In this document: positions 26,726 through 37,256 of the stretch, one piece after another | Numbering within the stretch: position 1 is the stretch's first letter | Layout: every line of letters begins with the position of its first letter | Source: an uncultured Glaciecola sp. | GTDB taxonomy: Bacteria; Pseudomonadota; Gammaproteobacteria; Enterobacterales; Alteromonadaceae | Reading direction: 5' to 3' | Length of the DNA: 64,000 nucleotides | Assembly: GCA_937125395.1 (NCBI GenBank) | Contig: CAKZLI010000003.1 | Span: 62,001 to 126,000, forward strand | Program-made: the position numbers and the translations under genes | The notes under the pieces: model-generated | Told to the model about the DNA's origin: nothing | Databases searched by the model: none | The model's input: only the letters and a program-made list of their open reading frames with translations

Positions 26726-28174
26726 TTATTCCTCGCGAGTCACGCGTAATACTTCTTCTAGAGAAGTCATGCCACTAATGACTTTATCGCAACCATCGCC
26801 ACGAATACTTGAGGTATGCTGACGGATGTACTTTTCGATCGCTTGCTCACCTTTACCAGTGTGCATGAGTTCTCGCACTTGCTCGTCGACTTTGAGTAAT
26901 TCATGAATACCAGTTCGTCCACGATAACCGGTGTGATTACACTCGATACAATCACCAGGTGAATAGAGGGTAACGGGACTGCTCAAACCTAAAACGTCAC
27001 ACTCCGCAGGGGTGGCTAAGTGAGGTTGTTTGCATTCGGTGCACAAAGTACGTACTAAGCGTTGTGATAAGACCGCGAGCAAACTAGAAGATAATAAAAA
27101 CGGTTCTATGCCCATATCTTCTAATCGTGTGATAGCACCAGCAGCGGTGTTGGTATGTAATGTTGATAAGACTAAATGACCAGTCAAACTGGCTTGCACT
27201 GCGATTTGAGCTGTTTCGACATCACGTATTTCACCGACCATGACCACATCCGGATCTTGGCGTAATATTGCACGTAAACCACGCGCAAATGTCATGTCGA
27301 CTCGAGTATTGACTTGGGTTTGGCCGATACCTTGTAAATCGAATTCAATCGGATCTTCAACCGTGAGGATATTACGGTCCTTGGAGTTGATCTCAGTTAG
27401 CCCTGCATACAAAGTGGTTGATTTACCCGAACCAGTCGGGCCGGTCACCAAAATAATACCGTGAGGCTTACGGATCAGCTCCGAAAATATATCACGATTT
27501 GCTTCGGTCATGCCTAAATCTTCTAAATTAAGTCTGACGTTGTTTTTGTCCAGGAGACGCAATACGACGCGTTCGCCATGGCTTGATGGCATCGTCGAGA
27601 CACGTACATCCACCGCGCGGCCGGCAATTTTTAATGATATCCGCCCATCTTGTGGGACGCGTTTTTCAGCAATATCTAGCTTAGCCATGACTTTGATCCG
27701 AGAGACCAGCATGGAGGAAAGCTTGCGGTTAGGACGTAAAATTTCACGTAACACCCCATCGACTCGAAAACGCACAACGAGTTGATTCTCAAATGTTTCA
27801 ATATGAATATCTGAGGCGCCTTCCTTAATTGCTTCACCCAACATTGCATTGATTAATTTGATAATGGGCGCGTCATCTTCATTATCTAATAAGTCTTCGG
27901 TATCAGGTAATTCGTCAGCTAGAGCAAATAAATTGCTTTCGTTACCGATATCTTCCATAAGCTGCTTGGCTTCAGACGAATCTCGTTGATAAAAGCTCGT
28001 TAGTAACGTTTCAAATTTATCTACAGACACTTGTTCAAGGGCAAAACTGCCGCCGAACGCACGGCGTAATTCTGCAAATATAGCCAGTTGTGTATCAGGC
28101 GTGTAGAACACAACAGGCGTTGCAGGGTCGAGCAACACCTGATGTCGTTTAGCAAAACTAAAACTGATTTCCAT
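26726..28174 (-). CDS. gspE: Type II secretion system ATPase E
   Basis: The cytoplasmic ATPase that powers pseudopilus assembly, 482 residues. An N-terminal GspL-binding domain (1-100) precedes the catalytic core, with Walker [10 protein letters not shown] (245-253), the Asp box [10 protein letters not shown], Walker B-type [12 protein letters not shown], and a His box in [12 protein letters not shown] tetracysteine metal site is made by CTEC and CIEC. The N-terminal region is somewhat short compared with the 500-residue norm. It lies 10 bases after gspD. Confidence 0.96.
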   Translation of the reverse strand: MEISFSFAKRHQVLLDPATPVVFYTPDTQLAIFAELRRAFGGSFALEQVSVDKFETLLTSFYQRDSSEAKQLMEDIGNESNLFALADELPDTEDLLDNEDDAPIIKLINAMLGEAIKEGASDIHIETFENQLVVRFRVDGVLREILRPNRKLSSMLVSRIKVMAKLDIAEKRVPQDGRISLKIAGRAVDVRVSTMPSSHGERVVLRLLDKNNVRLNLEDLGMTEANRDIFSELIRKPHGIILVTGPTGSGKSTTLYAGLTEINSKDRNILTVEDPIEFDLQGIGQTQVNTRVDMTFARGLRAILRQDPDVVMVGEIRDVETAQIAVQASLTGHLVLSTLHTNTAAGAITRLEDMGIEPFLLSSSLLAVLSQRLVRTLCTECKQPHLATPAECDVLGLSSPVTLYSPGDCIECNHTGYRGRTGIHELLKVDEQVRELMHTGKGEQAIEKYIRQHTSSIRGDGCDKVISGMTSLEEVLRVTREE

Positions 28175-28184
28175 CGTTGCGCCC

Positions 28185-30266
28185 TTAATCGTTATCGTTT
28201 GTTTGCTTGTCTTTTTCCATCAAATAATCTTCAAATGATGGTGGTAAGACTAACGATTCATTCCATTGTGGCAGCGTTGGACTCTCGGTATTAGGCATCA
28301 ATGGAATGCCATCGGCTTGACGTTTTAGCTGCTCGGCACGCATGTAGTTATATTTACGATGTGAGATTGCATTCATCGTCACCCCGTCACGCACAATAGT
28401 GGGACGTAAAAACACCATCAAATTTCGCTTACGTTTACTGGATGTAGTGGTTTTAAATAAATGACCTAAGACAGGAATATCACCAAGGATAGGGACTTTT
28501 GAGACACTTTCTTGAACATCTTCATCAATTAAACCCCCTAATACAATGATCCCGCCATCATCTACAATTACTGTGGTTTTAATCTCACGTTTGTTAATCG
28601 AAATATCAACGGATGTGGCACCTGACACGCTTGATACTTCTTGCTCAATCAATAATTGCACCGCATCACCTTCATTAATTTGTGGGGTGACTTTGAGCTT
28701 TATCCCGACTTCTTGACGTTCAACTGTCTGGAAAGGATTAGAATTATTTGAACCGGTAGATGTACCTGTAATAATTGGTATATCTTGCCCAACAATAAAG
28801 AACGCTTCTTCATTATCCATGGTCGTTAAATGCGGCGTAGCCAGCAGGTTTGAGTTGGTATCGGTTGAGACAGCCTGTAATACTGCGCCCCAACCATTGC
28901 GGATGACACCACCGATCAAGCCATTAGCACTGCCAAGTAGATTCGCTAAGGTCGAAAAATCACCCGCAATAGTGTCAATTGCTTGCACTGCTGTGCCATC
29001 TTGTCCTTGGGTTGAACGGTTAACTTCGCGGTCTTCTGCTTGACGCACGCCAACAGCTAGTGAACCCACCCCGATTACGCCATTGGTAAATTGTGTACCG
29101 CCACCTTCTTCCGAAATAAGCTGAAAGCCTAAGGTTGTCCCATCGCCTTCAAAAACTTCAACAATGATGGCTTCAACTTGTACTTGGGCACGACGCACAT
29201 CCAGTTGACGAATGACTTCTTCTAATGAGCGCATCATATCTGGCTCGGCGGTGATCACTAATGAATTAGAATCTTCGTGGGCATCAATACTGACAGAGCG
29301 ACCTGAAGAATTTTTGGAGCGAGTATTAGTACCACCTTTTTCTTCTGCCTGAATACTCTCTGATACCCCTTTAAGTACTTTGACGAGATCATCGGCTTTG
29401 GCATAGTTAAGAAAAATAACACGGGTATTTCCATTGGTCTCTAATTCTTGGTCCATGCGGGTAATCAGGTTGATTAGGCGTTGTCGAGCTTTGACATCAC
29501 CGCTGACAATAACCGAGTTGGTCCGATCATCAGCCACTACGCGTGGGGCTGATTTACCGGTTGCTTGCGCCGCGGCTTTACCTTGGGATTTGTTAATACT
29601 ATCAATAATGCGGACCATCTCAGAGGCGGAGGCAAACTTGAGTTTGACGATCTCGACTTCTTCATCTCCAGCTCTATCAACTCGTTCAATGATTTCGACT
29701 AACCGGTTAATGACCGCTGCACGGCCCGTTAGCATCATGACATTAGATGCATCATGGCTGACCACATTCCCGCCGCCAGCACTATCGTTGAGTTGGCGTA
29801 AGAGTGGAGTCAGTTCACGGACCGGTACATTGTATACCGGAATAACGCGGGTAATCATTTCATCGCCGTTGGGCATATTCCCTTCGACAACGGGTAAGTT
29901 GGAGCTCTTGGCATCCTTGGAACGAATTACTTTTAAGATACCGTTAGGCATCTCAATGACTGCAAAATCATAGACTTGTAATACATTTAAGAAAAATTGG
30001 TAGTATTGGACTTCATCTAATAAATCATAGCTTCTGACTGAGATTTTACCGCGAACATTAGGATCAACAATGATAGTGCGTTGTAGGTTTTTGCCGACAA
30101 TAGCAATGAATTCATTGATATCGGTATTTTTGAAATTGGGTGAATATTGCGCCGCGCTCACACTGAATGATGTTGTCGCAACTGGCATTGCAGCAAGTGC
30201 AATAGCCATCGTGGTTGCACCGGCAATACAAGCGGTTTTAACTTGAGAAGCGAGTTTAAAAAACAT
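28185..30266 (-). CDS. gspD: Type II secretion system secretin D
   Basis: The outer-membrane secretin through which folded proteins leave, about 693 residues. A signal peptide (to about 40) is followed by the N0 domain ([20 protein letters not shown]), three N domains (for example [18 protein letters not shown] with the poorly conserved linker [18 protein letters not shown]) and the secretin domain ([39 protein letters not shown]). The C-terminal S-domain is present. I use the ATG at 30266; a TTG two codons upstream has a closer ribosome site. Confidence 0.95.
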   Translation of the reverse strand: MFFKLASQVKTACIAGATTMAIALAAMPVATTSFSVSAAQYSPNFKNTDINEFIAIVGKNLQRTIIVDPNVRGKISVRSYDLLDEVQYYQFFLNVLQVYDFAVIEMPNGILKVIRSKDAKSSNLPVVEGNMPNGDEMITRVIPVYNVPVRELTPLLRQLNDSAGGGNVVSHDASNVMMLTGRAAVINRLVEIIERVDRAGDEEVEIVKLKFASASEMVRIIDSINKSQGKAAAQATGKSAPRVVADDRTNSVIVSGDVKARQRLINLITRMDQELETNGNTRVIFLNYAKADDLVKVLKGVSESIQAEEKGGTNTRSKNSSGRSVSIDAHEDSNSLVITAEPDMMRSLEEVIRQLDVRRAQVQVEAIIVEVFEGDGTTLGFQLISEEGGGTQFTNGVIGVGSLAVGVRQAEDREVNRSTQGQDGTAVQAIDTIAGDFSTLANLLGSANGLIGGVIRNGWGAVLQAVSTDTNSNLLATPHLTTMDNEEAFFIVGQDIPIITGTSTGSNNSNPFQTVERQEVGIKLKVTPQINEGDAVQLLIEQEVSSVSGATSVDISINKREIKTTVIVDDGGIIVLGGLIDEDVQESVSKVPILGDIPVLGHLFKTTTSSKRKRNLMVFLRPTIVRDGVTMNAISHRKYNYMRAEQLKRQADGIPLMPNTESPTLPQWNESLVLPPSFEDYLMEKDKQTNDND

Positions 30267-30305
30267 ATACAAAGTACCTTTGGTATTACACCGTTTAATC
30301 GCAGT

Positions 30306-31259
30306 CTAGGGCAGTGACAAAGACAGCGTCATGGGTTGATTGTTACGCATTATGGCAATCTCTAAAGACTGTGATTGCCGCAATGCTTGCATGGCTTGAA
30401 CCGCTTCGCGAGGTTGGGTCAAATCTAAGCCATTAATGTTGGTGATCACATCACCAGTTTTTAATTCTGAATCGATAAACAACGCTGGGTTCTTCCCTGG
30501 GGTGACCCGATAGCCTTGTAATTCGCCCTCTTGTCTAATGGGCGAGATGTTGATGAAATCTGTGAATTTTTCAGGAGCAGCGCGCAACTCAGCAATACTC
30601 TCTAAGCTGGGGCCAACAGGCAGTTGCTTGACGACATTTTTGGGTATACGTTGATTTGCAGGAAACATAACCGGTTGTGCTGAAGACGCTGGATTGGTTT
30701 TTGCTGCTTGAGTCGAGGTCGCACTTGACACCTTGCTAAAGTCTATGCCATCAAGCATCAGGGTTTCTTTGGCACCGCGGTTGCTAATAATAACGCGGTC
30801 AGCCAATACTCGATGCAGCGTAGCTTGTGTTCCTTCGATTTTTTCGCCAATACCATAGGTGTTTTGCGTATTGCGATTAGCGATGATCGCAGCACCTGAT
30901 TTTTCATCGGTAGAGGCCACCACCCCGGTCAGGGTTAAGTTTAATTTGGTCTCAGGTGCATTAGTCACTGTTTCGACTTGCACCGGTGTTTGGCTAGCTT
31001 CACCAAAAATGTGTAACGCGAGTAAATCAGTGACATTATTGGTCGAGCTTGCCGGTAGGGCTGCACTTTGTTGTTGTGTTATTTGGACAGGTCGTTTCGG
31101 CGCACTCGGACTGGGGACTGTTTGCCAGATAATGTCGGCGATAGAAAATAGTATGGTTATTACCAATATCACTATGATCAAGGTCTTTAATAAAGCCTTG
31201 TTGTTAGGTTGGTTAACAGTGCGAAGAATCGCTGCCATTGAGGTGTGATTGATTGTCAT
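30306..31259 (-). CDS. gspC: Type II secretion system protein C
   Basis: The bitopic inner-membrane protein that links the platform to GspD, 317 residues. A cytoplasmic N-terminus is followed by a membrane helix (LKTLIIVILVITILFSIADI), a proline-rich linker, the homology region (LNLTLTGVVASTDEKSGAAI) and a C-terminal PDZ domain (GYRVTPGKNPALFIDSELKT, GDVITNINGLDLTQPREA). First gene of the gspC-N operon, divergent from hslR. Confidence 0.94.
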   Translation of the reverse strand: MTINHTSMAAILRTVNQPNNKALLKTLIIVILVITILFSIADIIWQTVPSPSAPKRPVQITQQQSAALPASSTNNVTDLLALHIFGEASQTPVQVETVTNAPETKLNLTLTGVVASTDEKSGAAIIANRNTQNTYGIGEKIEGTQATLHRVLADRVIISNRGAKETLMLDGIDFSKVSSATSTQAAKTNPASSAQPVMFPANQRIPKNVVKQLPVGPSLESIAELRAAPEKFTDFINISPIRQEGELQGYRVTPGKNPALFIDSELKTGDVITNINGLDLTQPREAVQAMQALRQSQSLEIAIMRNNQPMTLSLSLP

Positions 31260-31397
31260 TATTCTTATTGTAAAATTAAAACTGCAATTTTGTATAGTAA
31301 GTATCGATTAACCTGTATGAATATACGCTGAATAGGTTAAAATATACAGCATCAATATCATGTGTTTACATATAAAACTCAAAAAGTAATTATTTTT

Positions 31398-31775
31398 ATG
31401 GAAAATGTTCGTATCGACAAATGGTTATGGGCCGCCCGCTTGTTTAAAACTCGAGCGCTTGCGCGAACGACTGTGCAATCGGGTAAAATCCATTATAATG
31501 GTCAAAGAACCAAACCCAGTAAAATTGTTGAGTTGAATGCGACCTTAAAAGTCCCCTCTGGGTTTGATAGTAAAGAACTGATTATTAATGAGATTTTTGA
31601 TAAACGTCGGTCGGCGTCACAAGTTTTAGGGATGTTTACTGAAACACCGCAAAGTATCGAAAAACGTGAAAACAACGCTCAAGCGAGAAAATTATCTGCC
31701 TTTCATAGTCCCAAACCTGACTCGAAACCAGACAAAAAACAACGACGTCAAATTATTCATCTAAAACATCAATAA
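31398..31775 (+). CDS. hslR: Heat shock protein 15 (HslR), S4-domain RNA-binding protein
   Basis: A 125-residue protein that binds stalled 50S ribosomal subunits carrying nascent chains. The S4 domain begins VRIDKWLWAARLFKTRALAR and continues VQSGKIHYNGQRTKPSK; the C-terminus is a basic tail (KPDKKQRRQ). The ATG at 31398 begins the protein at the family start MENVRIDKW; an earlier in-frame start at 31362 has no support. It lies 57 bases before hslO, and the pair hslR-hslO is common. Confidence 0.92.
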   Translation: MENVRIDKWLWAARLFKTRALARTTVQSGKIHYNGQRTKPSKIVELNATLKVPSGFDSKELIINEIFDKRRSASQVLGMFTETPQSIEKRENNAQARKLSAFHSPKPDSKPDKKQRRQIIHLKHQ

Positions 31776-31831
31776 CCTGCTGATATAGCACGTTATTAAT
31801 ACCTAATAAGCTTATTAAAGAGAACATCACT

Positions 31832-32737
31832 ATGTCTGCTATTGCTAGTTTTGACCAACTTCAACGTTTTATATTTAACGAGGCCAACGTGCGAGGTGAG
31901 CTGGTTCAGTTACAGCAATCCTACCAGCATATATTGAACTCGTATGCCTACCCACCCGCTATTCAACGCCTGTTAGGTGAGTTAATGGCTGCGACAGCAT
32001 TGCTCAATGCGACACTCAAATTTGAAGGTGAAATCGGCTTACAATTGCAATCCGACGGGATTATCAAATATGCAGTGGTCAATGGGACTGAAGATTTAAA
32101 ACTGCGTGGGGTCGCTCGTTGGGACGAATCGATAGAGACTTTCCCAGAGACATTTACTGAATTATTCAACAAAGGGTTTTTGGTGATCACTATTACACCA
32201 AAAGACGGCGAGCGCTATCAAGGCATTGTCAGTTTAGATAAACCGAGTTTGGCAGAGTGTATTGAAACGTACTTTTTACAATCTGAGCAACTGATGACTC
32301 AAGTGCGTTTGTATAGTCAACAAGGTGACAACGCCATGGCCGGTGGTACGTTGTTACAAATTTTACCGACCTCTAGTGAAGCGACGAATGTGGCTGAATC
32401 AACGCATTTTAACCATTTAGCGACCATTACTGACACCTTGCAAGCAGACGAGTTATTTAGCTTGGAGGCGCAAGATGTGATGTATCGGTTGTATCATCAA
32501 GAAGGTGTTGAGATATATAGCCCAGCTGCGGTTAAATTTGAGTGTCATTGCTCGCGTGAAAACACCGTCACCGCGTTACAACACATCAATGTTCAAGAGT
32601 TGTTAGATATTATTAAGCAAGATGGCAACATTAAAATGAATTGCCAGTTTTGTCATACCGAATATGTGTTTGATGAAATGGATGTGGCGACCATTCATGC
32701 CGGTTTTAATCCAGACGCACAGACACAATCTCAATAA
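31832..32737 (+). CDS. hslO: Redox-regulated chaperone Hsp33 (HslO)
   Basis: A 301-residue holdase chaperone activated by oxidation. The N-terminal domain contains LLGELMAATALLNATLKFEG and AMAGGTLLQILPT. The C-terminal redox switch has the CxC motif CHC (in FECHCSRENT) and the CxxC motif CQFC, which bind zinc in the reduced state. In oxidising conditions these form disulfides and the linker unfolds. The length and motifs are typical. The ATG follows AAAGAGAACATCACT. Confidence 0.95.
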   Translation: MSAIASFDQLQRFIFNEANVRGELVQLQQSYQHILNSYAYPPAIQRLLGELMAATALLNATLKFEGEIGLQLQSDGIIKYAVVNGTEDLKLRGVARWDESIETFPETFTELFNKGFLVITITPKDGERYQGIVSLDKPSLAECIETYFLQSEQLMTQVRLYSQQGDNAMAGGTLLQILPTSSEATNVAESTHFNHLATITDTLQADELFSLEAQDVMYRLYHQEGVEIYSPAAVKFECHCSRENTVTALQHINVQELLDIIKQDGNIKMNCQFCHTEYVFDEMDVATIHAGFNPDAQTQSQ

Positions 32738-32785
32738 GGCAAGCTAGCACTAGTCATGTGGAGTACGTGTTTCTAATAATACTGG

Positions 32786-34072
32786 TTAAATAGGTAAACG
32801 ACATTCAACCAGTAGTCCACCTTCAGGGTGATTAGCAAACGTCACTTCACCGTGATGCATGTCGATAATTCGCTTGATGATAGCCAATCCTAGACCCGAT
32901 CCGGCACTGCCTCTGGCACTGTCACCTTGGGTAAAGGGTTGCATTAATGTGGGCAGTTGCGCTTGGGCAATACCTTGTCCAAAATCACGTATCTGATACA
33001 CCACTTGTTTGCGTTTAGCATCAAACAGTGTATATATTTCTAGATGGTCAGAGCCATATCGAAACGCATTTTCGATTAAATTTTCGAGTACGCGTTTGAT
33101 TGCAATGCGCCGGATCATCAAATCAGGCGTGGGTTTTAATTTTTGTGCGATGGTATGGTTGTCATCAAAAAGACGGGCTTGCACGACTTCTTCCACCAAT
33201 ACATTGATATTGCATCGCTCTCGTTTTTCTTCCCGATCATGACGGGCATAGTTGATAAACTGATCGATGATATCGTTCATATCTTCAATATCTTGGACAA
33301 TACCGTCTTTGACCCAATCGTGGCTGTCATCCATCATTTCAGTTGCTAATCGGATCCGCGTTAATGGGGTCCGCAAATCATGTGAGATCCCTGCTGTCAT
33401 TAGATTACGGTCTTGTTCAAGTTGCTTAATACTTGATGACATTTGGTTAAAAGCTTGGGTTACGGATTGCATTTCGGACGCGCCTGATGGCGTAATGGGT
33501 TGGGGAAAATCACCTTGTCCTACTTGCTTAGCTGCATCTTGTAGCGCGCGTAACGGTTTGGTCATGCGTAGGACAAAAATATACCCACCAATAACACTCA
33601 AAATACCAATGACTAAGAGCACAATCGTCAGCGGCGAAAAATTTGTTTCACCCACACCAGGCATTGGAAATACAATCCATACATCTGGATTTTGTGGCGG
33701 GTTGATCCAAATACGATAGGGCGATTCAGTACTTAATCGCACATCCGTATTGCCGCCTAATTCGCTTGAGATTTGATTAGACATAAAGCGGTAGTAGGTT
33801 GCATTGGATAACCCCGCTGTGAGTGCATCTGCTTCGTCATAAAATTCAATCCCCGTGCGTAAGCTAAATTGTTGACGGCGCGGGTTATCACTTATTAGAT
33901 CTTGTTCAAATAAAGTTTGGACTTGTGTGGCCACCAACGAATTGATCTGTTGATAACTGGGTTGAATAAAATAATACGTCACCGATAAATAAGAGACGAT
34001 TTGGTTAGTTAATAACAACGCGCCGATGAGTAGCGCAGTTTGTCCGAATGCACTTTGCGGAAAGAATTTCAT
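32786..34072 (-). CDS. envZ: Sensor histidine kinase EnvZ
   Basis: A 428-residue membrane histidine kinase for osmolarity signalling. It has two membrane helices ([20 protein letters not shown] near 14-34 and [20 protein letters not shown] near 147-166) around a periplasmic domain, then a HAMP linker, the H-box [14 protein letters not shown] with His231, the N-box [14 protein letters not shown], and G-boxes DFGQGIA and GSGLGLAI. It lies 39 bases after ompR in the same direction. Regulated genes cannot be told from here; the DcaP porin at 53 kb is one candidate only by function. Confidence 0.93.
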   Translation of the reverse strand: MKFFPQSAFGQTALLIGALLLTNQIVSYLSVTYYFIQPSYQQINSLVATQVQTLFEQDLISDNPRRQQFSLRTGIEFYDEADALTAGLSNATYYRFMSNQISSELGGNTDVRLSTESPYRIWINPPQNPDVWIVFPMPGVGETNFSPLTIVLLVIGILSVIGGYIFVLRMTKPLRALQDAAKQVGQGDFPQPITPSGASEMQSVTQAFNQMSSSIKQLEQDRNLMTAGISHDLRTPLTRIRLATEMMDDSHDWVKDGIVQDIEDMNDIIDQFINYARHDREEKRERCNINVLVEEVVQARLFDDNHTIAQKLKPTPDLMIRRIAIKRVLENLIENAFRYGSDHLEIYTLFDAKRKQVVYQIRDFGQGIAQAQLPTLMQPFTQGDSARGSAGSGLGLAIIKRIIDMHHGEVTFANHPEGGLLVECRLPI

Positions 34073-34111
34073 GGTTGAATACTATACACAGATATTAACT
34101 TATAGTTAGCA

Positions 34112-34837
34112 CTAACTAACACTAGAGCCATCGGGTACAAAAACATAGCCAAGTCCCCAGACCGTTTGAATATAGCGAGGATTGGTCGGGTCTTGTTCTA
34201 ACATGCGGCGCAGACGTGATACTTGCACATCGATACTGCGCTCTAAAGCACCATAATCACGCCCCCGAGCAAGGTTCATGAGTTTGTCTCGAGATAAGGG
34301 TTCACGTGGGTGCGTGACCAGTGATTTAAGAACAGCAAATTCGCCACTAGTTAGCGTCATCGGTTTACCGTCGGCAGACATTTCGCGAGTGGCAAGATTG
34401 AGTTTGTATTGTGCAAATTCGACGATTTGTTCTGCTTGGGATGGTGCGCCAGGCACTTCAACCGATTTGCGTCGTAATACCGCTTTTGCACGAGCAAGTA
34501 ATTCTCTTGGATTAAATGGTTTGGGTAAATAATCATCCGCCCCCATTTCTAAACCGATAATACGGTCCACTTCATCGCCCTTCGCTGTGAGCATGATAAT
34601 GGGAATTTCGTTTTCTTTTTGCCGTAAGCGGCGGCAGATAGACAGGCCATCTTCACCTGGGAGCATCAAATCAAGTACCAGTAGATGAAAGTTTTCACGT
34701 GCTAATAAACGATCCATTTGCTCTGCATTGGCTGCGCTTCGCACTTGAAAGCCTTGTTCGACAAGATAGCGTTCTAGAAGACTGCGTAAACGCATATCAT
34801 CATCGACGACTAAGATTTTTGATGTTTCTTGACCCAT
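34112..34837 (-). CDS. ompR: Response regulator OmpR
   Basis: A 241-residue regulator with an N-terminal receiver (VVDDDMRLR; phospho-acceptor Asp56 in LVLDLMLPGEDG; YLPKPFNPREL) and a C-terminal winged helix (DYGALERSIDVQVSRLRRML, YIQTVWGLGYVFVPDG). It forms the envZ/ompR operon. In enterobacteria the pair is divergent from greB-tex; here those genes are about 29 kb away. Confidence 0.95.
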   Translation of the reverse strand: MGQETSKILVVDDDMRLRSLLERYLVEQGFQVRSAANAEQMDRLLARENFHLLVLDLMLPGEDGLSICRRLRQKENEIPIIMLTAKGDEVDRIIGLEMGADDYLPKPFNPRELLARAKAVLRRKSVEVPGAPSQAEQIVEFAQYKLNLATREMSADGKPMTLTSGEFAVLKSLVTHPREPLSRDKLMNLARGRDYGALERSIDVQVSRLRRMLEQDPTNPRYIQTVWGLGYVFVPDGSSVS

Positions 34838-34959
34838 TGCATTACTACTCCATGTGTATCATCTCTTTAGACTATAAAGTAAGTGACTAAAAAGCCAATC
34901 TATTTTCGTAAATACAGTGGTCGATGATGTTACAAAACTTGTCTAAATGGGCAGGGTAT

Positions 34960-35862
34960 TTATTTTTCTTGGACCCAATCGCGTTGAATATTCGCGCGAC
35001 GTTTGGCGTCCAAAATATCTTCAATCAACGGAGTCAGGATCAATTCCATTGCTAAACCCATTTTACCACCGGGCACGACAATGGTATTCATGCGGGACAT
35101 AAACGAACCATCGATCATTTTGAGTAAGTAGGGATAATCAACATTGGTCATCTCGCGACGAAAGCGCACCACCACAAAACTTTCATCTTGAGTGGGGATT
35201 TCGCGAGCACTAAATGGGTTTGACGTATCCACTGTTGGTACTCGTTGAAAATTAACATGAGTTTGTGAAAATTGCGGTGTAATGTATTGAAAATAATCAT
35301 CCAGCGAGCGCACAATACTGCTCATCACAGCTTCACGGCTATGACCTCGGTCTGTGGTGTCACGCACAATCTTTTGGATCCACTCTAGGTTAACAATCGG
35401 TACCATGCCAACTAATAGGTCAACATGCTTTGCAACGTCGTGTTCCTCAGTCGCTACACCACCGTGGAGACCTTCATAAAAAAGTAAATCAGTGCTATCG
35501 GGTAGATCTTGCCAAGGCGTAAAAGTGCCAGGCATTTGATTAAACGGAACCGCTTCGTCAAAGGTATGTAGGTACTGACGATATTGACCAGTACCGTGTT
35601 GTGCATATTGTGTGAATAAATTTTCGAGTAGTTCAAAATCGTTAGCAATAGGTCCAAAGTAGCTGATATGCTTACCTTGTTCTTGTGCTTTACGGATCTC
35701 TAGTTCCATTTCTGGACGCGTGTAGCGGTGAAAACTATCACCGCTAACCACAGCAGCATTGACAGTTAAATTCCGAAAAATATGACGGATAGCATTGGTG
35801 GTGGTAGTAGTACCGGCACCGGATGACCCCGTTATTGCAATTATCGGATGTTTAGCTGACAT
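34960..35862 (-). CDS. prkB: Phosphoribulokinase (PrkB-like)
   Basis: A 300-residue kinase of the phosphoribulokinase/uridine kinase fold. The P-loop GSSGAGTTTTTNA is at about 12-24, then VVSGDSFHRYTRPEME, a Walker B-like LLFYEGLHGG, and a C-terminal basic loop. It matches the PrkB-type enzymes common in non-autotrophic gammaproteobacteria, whose physiological role is not settled; no RubisCO is in the window, so a Calvin cycle is not implied. The ATG at 35862 follows AAGGAGTAGGTC. Confidence 0.88.
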   Translation of the reverse strand: MSAKHPIIAITGSSGAGTTTTTNAIRHIFRNLTVNAAVVSGDSFHRYTRPEMELEIRKAQEQGKHISYFGPIANDFELLENLFTQYAQHGTGQYRQYLHTFDEAVPFNQMPGTFTPWQDLPDSTDLLFYEGLHGGVATEEHDVAKHVDLLVGMVPIVNLEWIQKIVRDTTDRGHSREAVMSSIVRSLDDYFQYITPQFSQTHVNFQRVPTVDTSNPFSAREIPTQDESFVVVRFRREMTNVDYPYLLKMIDGSFMSRMNTIVVPGGKMGLAMELILTPLIEDILDAKRRANIQRDWVQEK

Positions 35863-35918
35863 GACCTACTCCTTGATTATTACTCTAGTATTACTGCGTC
35901 GCTCGATTAACGCAATCC

Positions 35919-37226
35919 TTAATCGCTTTTTTGTTCACGTGCGATAGCACGATAGGCGATGTCGTTTCGGAAGAACATCCCATCCCAGCTGATTTCGTTA
36001 GCAAGTGCATAAGCTGACTGTTGCGCTTGCGTCACTGTTTGTCCTAATGCCGTCGCGCATAATACGCGTCCGCCTGATGTAACAACTGCTTGCTCATTGT
36101 GTTGTGCAGAGCTCAGTGACGTGCCGGCATGAAACACTTTGGCTGTGGCTGATTCGCCATTACCCAATCCATTGATTACAGCCCCTTTGGCATAAGCATT
36201 TGGATAACCACCTGCTGCAAGCACTACACCTACTGCTGGACGTGGATCAAACTCAATAACAGTATTGGCTAATCCACCTTGCGTAGCAGCTAAACATAAT
36301 GCAACGATATCTGATTGTAAGCGCAACATAATAGGCTGTGTTTCAGGATCCCCAAAGCGACAGTTATACTCAATCACTTTTGGTGTACCATCAGCCATGA
36401 TCATCAAGCCAGCATATAAAAAACCAGTATAATCATTCCCTTCCGCCGCCATACCTGCAACGGTAGGTGCAATCACTTCAGCCATGACGCGTGCGTGGAT
36501 TTCAGGTGTCACGACGGGTGCCGGAGAATAAGCGCCCATGCCACCTGTATTGGGTCCAGTATCACCGTCGCCAACACGTTTGTGATCTTGTGATGTCGCA
36601 AATGGTACAATGTTAGACCCATCGACCATCACAATAAAGCTGGCTTCTTCACCGTCCAAAAACTCTTCTATCACAACGCGACTGCCTGCTTCACCAAACG
36701 CATTACCAGCCAGCATATCTTTAATTGCCGCATGTGCTTCAGTAATAGTCATTGCCACGATAACACCTTTACCTGCCGCTAAACCATCCGCTTTGATAAC
36801 GATAGGGGCACCCATTGCATCTACATATGCCAATGCAGGTTCGATTTCGGTGAAGTTTTGGTACGCACCGGTAGGTATTTGATGACGCGCCAAAAAGTCT
36901 TTGGTGAATGCTTTTGAGCCTTCCAGCTGAGCAGCCGCTGCGGTTGGGCCAAAGCAGGCTAAACCTGCTGCTATAAAGGCGTCCACTACGCCGTCCACTA
37001 GTGGCGCTTCAGGGCCAACAATAGTGAGTTCAATGGCATTAGTTTGCGCAAACGCGACTAGTCCAGCAATATCACTGACAGCAATATCGACATTGGTTAG
37101 GCCCGTTTCAATGGCCGTACCGGCATTGCCAGGTGCGACAAACACATTGGTGACATCGGCACACTGCGCAGCTTTCCATGCTAATGCATGTTCACGACCG
37201 CCATTACCTATGATGAGTACTTGCAT
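35919..37226 (-). CDS. purD: Phosphoribosylamine-glycine ligase PurD
   Basis: The second enzyme of purine synthesis, joining glycine to phosphoribosylamine with ATP. The 435-residue ATP-grasp protein begins MQVLIIGNGGREHALAWKAA and has LDGEEASFIVMVDG, DGDTGPNTGGMGAYSPAPVV and YNCRFGDPETQPI, all key substrate and metal sites. It lies 30 bases after purH and is probably the second gene of the purHD operon. Confidence 0.96.
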   Translation of the reverse strand: MQVLIIGNGGREHALAWKAAQCADVTNVFVAPGNAGTAIETGLTNVDIAVSDIAGLVAFAQTNAIELTIVGPEAPLVDGVVDAFIAAGLACFGPTAAAAQLEGSKAFTKDFLARHQIPTGAYQNFTEIEPALAYVDAMGAPIVIKADGLAAGKGVIVAMTITEAHAAIKDMLAGNAFGEAGSRVVIEEFLDGEEASFIVMVDGSNIVPFATSQDHKRVGDGDTGPNTGGMGAYSPAPVVTPEIHARVMAEVIAPTVAGMAAEGNDYTGFLYAGLMIMADGTPKVIEYNCRFGDPETQPIMLRLQSDIVALCLAATQGGLANTVIEFDPRPAVGVVLAAGGYPNAYAKGAVINGLGNGESATAKVFHAGTSLSSAQHNEQAVVTSGGRVLCATALGQTVTQAQQSAYALANEISWDGMFFRNDIAYRAIAREQKSD

Positions 37227-37256
37227 AATTATATCCTGTATTTTATCAATGTGAGC

